From Tetraselmis striata (lineage: Eukaryota > Chlorophyta > Chlorodendrophyceae > Chlorodendrales > Chlorodendraceae), in NCBI GenBank assembly GCA_006384855.1, contig VCJN01001406.1, positions 1 through 64,000 of the forward strand: a stretch of 64,000 nucleotides of DNA, in the 5' to 3' direction. Positions 61,126-64,000 of the stretch are shown one piece after another. The position numbers and the translations under genes are program-made. Under the pieces are notes generated by a model that saw only the letters and a list, made by a program, of their open reading frames with translations, was not told where the DNA came from and searched no databases. Each line of letters opens with the position of its first letter. Position 1 is the first letter of the stretch.

Positions 61126-61494
61126 TTACTTCTTCTTGCCGGCAATCGCCTTCGCCGGGCCCTTGCGGGTGCGGGCATTGGTGTGCGTGCGCTGGCCGCG
61201 GACCGGAAGACCGCGACGGTGGCGCAGGCCACGGTAGCAGCCGAGGTCCATCAGACGCTTGATGTTCATTGCCACTTCGCGGCGCAGGTCACCTTCCACG
61301 ATGTAGTCGCGGTCGATGGTCTCGCGCATGGCAAGGACTTCGGCGTCCGAAAGCTCGTTGACGCGGCGCTCGGGCGCGATGTTCACCTTGGAGATGATCT
61401 CCTCGGCGAACTTGGGGCCGATGCCGTGGATGTACTGAAGCGCGATGACGACGCGCTTATTCGTCGGGATGTTTACACCTGCAATACGGGCCAA
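61126..61494 (-). CDS. rpsM: 30S ribosomal protein S13
   Basis: This 122-residue head protein of the small subunit contacts the tRNA and forms intersubunit bridges ([25 protein letters not shown] ... [35 protein letters not shown]). A TTG at 61494 is taken as start because the family starts MARIAG and has 122 residues in rhizobia; GGAG lies 6 nt upstream. An ATG 12 nt earlier would add four residues (META) not found in the family. Confidence 0.96.
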   Translation of the reverse strand: MARIAGVNIPTNKRVVIALQYIHGIGPKFAEEIISKVNIAPERRVNELSDAEVLAMRETIDRDYIVEGDLRREVAMNIKRLMDLGCYRGLRHRRGLPVRGQRTHTNARTRKGPAKAIAGKKK

Positions 61495-61657
61495 TGCCGT
61501 CTCCATGTTTTGGGGGCTTCATGGCTGAAGCGCCGCCCGGGTTGCCCCGCGTCCGGTGGAGGCCGGCCCATGCGGGGAAGAAAAACTGCACGAACGCACC
61601 CGCGTCCCGCGCGCATGGCGCGGACCCGGATGCGTACATTAGGGCAGGTCGCGAGGC

Positions 61658-62254
61658 TTAGACCTCTCTGCCAACCGCGTCAAGCACGGAATCGATCTGT
61701 GCCGAGACCTCGTCGATCGACTTCATGCCGTCGACAGTTTTCAGCTGGCCGCGTCCGCGATAATAGGGCGCAACGACTGCGGTATCGCGGTTGTAAGCCT
61801 CAAGACGCTGCTTGAAGACTTCCGGATCGTCGTCCTTGCGCACCGGCTGGCCGTTGGCCTTGGCCTCGGCCGCGCGCTTGACGATCCGCTCGACCAGTGC
61901 GGACTGGTCGACCTCGAGTTCGAGCACGAGATCAAGCGTCATGTTCTTCTCGGCCAGCATCGCGTCGAGCGCCTCGGCCTGGGCCACCGTGCGCGGGAAC
62001 CCGTCGAGGATGAAGCCCTTCTCGGCGTCCGGCTCCTCGATCCGGTCGGCGACGATGCCGATGACGATGTCGTCCGACACCAGCCCGCCGGCATCCATCA
62101 CCGACTTCGCCTTCAGCCCGACCGGCGTTTCGGCGGCAACCGCCGCCCGAAGCATGTCACCCGTCGACAGTTGCGGAATGCCATGCTTCGCCACCAGACG
62201 CGCGGCCTGGGTGCCCTTGCCGGCACCCGGCGGTCCGAGAAAAATCAGCCTCAT
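61658..62254 (-). CDS. adk: Adenylate kinase
   Basis: This 198-residue kinase interconverts ADP with ATP and AMP. The P-loop is GPPGAGKGT (residues 7-15). AMP-binding segments are [15 protein letters not shown] and [16 protein letters not shown]. The short form lacks the zinc-bearing LID insert, as usual in alphaproteobacteria. Its ATG overlaps the secY stop by 4 nt. A 163-nt gap before rpsM shows that rpmJ is absent here. Confidence 0.97.
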   Translation of the reverse strand: MRLIFLGPPGAGKGTQAARLVAKHGIPQLSTGDMLRAAVAAETPVGLKAKSVMDAGGLVSDDIVIGIVADRIEEPDAEKGFILDGFPRTVAQAEALDAMLAEKNMTLDLVLELEVDQSALVERIVKRAAEAKANGQPVRKDDDPEVFKQRLEAYNRDTAVVAPYYRGRGQLKTVDGMKSIDEVSAQIDSVLDAVGREV

Positions 62255-63044
62255 CTACGCTTCCCCCTGAGCTTCGATTTCTTCACCAGTCCCTCATACT
62301 GATGCGCAAGCAGATGGCCCTGGATCTGGGATACCGTATCCATGGTCACGCTGACGACGATCAGAAGGGAGGTGCCACCGAAGTAGAACGGAACGCCCGT
62401 CGCGGAAATGAGGAATTCGGGTAATAGACAGACCAGAACAATGTAGATGGCGCCAACCACGGTGATACGGGTCAACACGTAGTCAATATACTGCGCGGTC
62501 CGCTCTCCCGGACGGATGCCCGGAACGAAGCCGCCATGCTTCTTCAGATTGTCCGCCGTATCCGCCGGATTGAACACGATCGCCGTGTAGAAGAAGCAGA
62601 AGAACACGATCAGCACCGCATAGAGCAGCATGTAGAGCGGCTGGCCGTGACCGAGCAGCGCCGTGACGGTGGTCAGGATGCTGTTCTCGTCGCCCGTCGT
62701 GCCGAGACCCGACAGCGTCGCCGGAACCAGCAGCAGGGACGAGGCGAAAATCGGCGGGATCACGCCGGCCGTGTTCAGCTTGAGCGGTAGGAACGACGTG
62801 TTGCCCTCAAACATCCGGTTGCCCATCTGGCGCTTCGGATACTGGATCAGCAGGCGCCGCTGCGCGCGTTCCATGAACACAATGATGGCGATTACGACGA
62901 TCGACAGCAGGATGATGGCGATGATGATCGGGGTCGCGAGCGCGCCCTGGCGGCCGAGTTCCAGCGTCGAGGCGATCGCCGAGGGAAGCCCCGCGACAAT
63001 GCCCGCGAAGATGATCAGCGAAATGCCGTTGCCGATGCCGCGCG

Positions 63045-63075
<31 letters not shown>

Positions 63076-63585
63076 CATCGTGCCGCCAACGAAGGTGATC
63101 ACCGCCGAAATGCGGAAGAACCAGCCCGGGTCGAGGACGACATTGGCCGCGCTCTCCAGCCCGACCGCGAGGCCGTAAGCCTGGAAGGTGGCAAGGACGA
63201 CCGTCCCGTAACGGGTGTACTGGTTGATCACCTTGCGGCCCTGCTCGCCCTCCTTCTTGAGCTGTTCCAGCGAGGGAACAACGGAGGTGAGAAGCTGGAT
63301 GATGATCGATGCGGAGATATACGGCATGATGCCGAGCGCCAGGATCGCCATGCGCTCGACGGCACCGCCCGAGAACATGTTGAACAGGCCGACGATGCCC
63401 TGCTGCGCCTGGCCGAAGGCCTGGGCGAAGGCTTCGGGATTGATCCCCGGCAGCGGCACGTAAGTGCCGAACCGATACACAAGAAGCGCACCCAGTGTGA
63501 ACCAGATACGCTTCTTCAACTCTTCTGCCTTGGCGAAAGCTGAGAAATTCAGATTAGCCGCTAGCTGTTCGGCAGCTGATGCCAT
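62251..63585 (-). CDS. secY: Preprotein translocase subunit SecY
   Basis: This 444-residue protein is the channel subunit of the Sec translocon, with ten predicted membrane helices. Family motifs include [16 protein letters not shown] in the first periplasmic loop, [48 protein letters not shown], and [24 protein letters not shown]. It follows rplO after 48 nt and overlaps adk by 4 nt. Confidence 0.98.
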
Positions 63586-63633
63586 TCCAGGCTCCGGTCA
63601 AATATGCGTGCAGGAACAAGGGAAAACCCAGGC

Positions 63634-63999
63634 TTATTCAGCCTGGGCTCCGATAATCGTGACTTTGCCGCCAGCCTTCTCGACCGCGTCGATGGCAGCC
63701 TTGGAGGCTCCCGCGATCTCGAAGGAGACAGCGCCCTTCAGGGCCCCGTCGGAAAGCAGGCGGACGCCGTCCTTGACCCGGCGGATGACGCCGGCGGCCT
63801 TGAGGGCCTCGGCCGTCACCGTCTGGCTCGCGTCGAGCTTGCCGGCATCGATCGCGATCTGGATGCGACCGAGGGAAACCACCGTGAAGGACTTCGCGAA
63901 GATGTTCGTGAAGCCGCGCTTCGGCAGGCGACGATGCAGCGGCATCTGGCCGCCCTCGAAGCCCTTGATCGCGACGCCCGAACGGCTCTTCTGACCCTT
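63634..63999 (-). CDS. rplO: 50S ribosomal protein L15 (5' part outside the window)
   Basis: The frame runs off the right edge, so only the C-terminal 121 residues are visible. These include [30 protein letters not shown] and the end [13 protein letters not shown]15 is an early-assembling large-subunit protein. The order rplO-secY-adk-rpsM is standard. Confidence 0.97.
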   Translation of the reverse strand, partial: KGQKSRSGVAIKGFEGGQMPLHRRLPKRGFTNIFAKSFTVVSLGRIQIAIDAGKLDASQTVTAEALKAAGVIRRVKDGVRLLSDGALKGAVSFEIAGASKAAIDAVEKAGGKVTIIGAQAE

Positions 64000-64000
64000 G

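Noticed and set aside
61507-61657. rpmJ (L36) between adk and rpsM
   Set aside because: No frame in the 151 nt encodes the short Cys/His zinc protein; alphaproteobacteria keep rpmJ elsewhere.
1-64000. CRISPR array, insertion sequence, prophage or integrative element
   Set aside because: No regularly spaced direct repeats, transposase, integrase or phage structural genes were found; the only tRNA gene is not followed by a duplicated 3' end.

Overview
This 64 kb window is a chromosomal, GC-rich segment from an alphaproteobacterium, most likely of the order Hyphomicrobiales (Rhizobiales). The pointers are a divK-pleD operon followed by a DUF3572 gene, EipB (DUF1849), DUF1489, DinB with an N-terminal zinc ribbon, ATP12, a short-type adenylate kinase, and an alpha operon that lacks rpmJ. 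I saw no insertion sequence, phage, integron or CRISPR array. Nearly everything is core or lightly accessory chromosome. The genus cannot be fixed from the sequence alone.

Layout. Positions 1-7 kb: DUF983, NUDIX, rpmG, a structured intergenic region, a DUF2799 lipoprotein, the cell-cycle pair divK/pleD, a HAD protein and dinB. 7-17 kb: EipB, RidA, a GDPD phosphodiesterase, a DUF482 acyltransferase, a HIT protein, a GST, the AzlCD exporter, clpS-clpA and a phasin. 17-23 kb: a secreted D,D-carboxypeptidase with a SPOR tail, a J-domain membrane protein, a VWA protein, panC, DUF1489 and a sugar-epimerase-like protein. 23-38 kb: two halves of leucine catabolism (methylcrotonyl-CoA carboxylase at 23.4-27.0 kb; LiuR-type regulator, thioesterase and isovaleryl-CoA dehydrogenase at 35.2-37.3 kb). 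These flank a second GST, a rhodanese, tiny membrane proteins, two class III cyclases, an aldo/keto reductase and a ClpP paralogue. 38-42.3 kb: a four-gene operon of ATP-grasp, alpha-E, transglutaminase and the proteasome-like peptidase Anbu. 42-48.5 kb: a zinc amidase, then mgtE-VOC-crcB-rluC-HAD-ATP12, all leftward. 48.7-53.6 kb: a LysR/cupin/SDR module, tRNA-Leu(GAG), an isolated fliN-like gene, lipB and folB. 53.6-64 kb: patatin, rarA and a Do-type protease, then rplQ, rpoA, rpsK, rpsM, adk, secY and rplO (5' part outside the window).

Two groups of genes clearly work together. First, the leucine genes share a 15-nt operator (TTACGT-n-CCAGTCAA) upstream of both mccB and the MerR-type regulator, 10 kb apart, which suggests one LiuR regulon. 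Second, the Anbu operon pairs a self-compartmentalising N-terminal-threonine peptidase with a peptide-ligase-like ATP-grasp, an alpha-helical partner and a transglutaminase-fold peptidase. That operon is recurrent in bacteria, but its substrate is unknown.

A caution on sequence quality. Six otherwise conserved genes (pleD, the HAD gene at 5 kb, HIT, the J-domain gene, mccB and ivd) are broken by seven single-base insertions. Each lies in a repeated-base run of 2 to 6 nt, and each is cured by removing one base. This looks like sequencing error more than gene decay. The affected genes are listed as CDS spanning the break.
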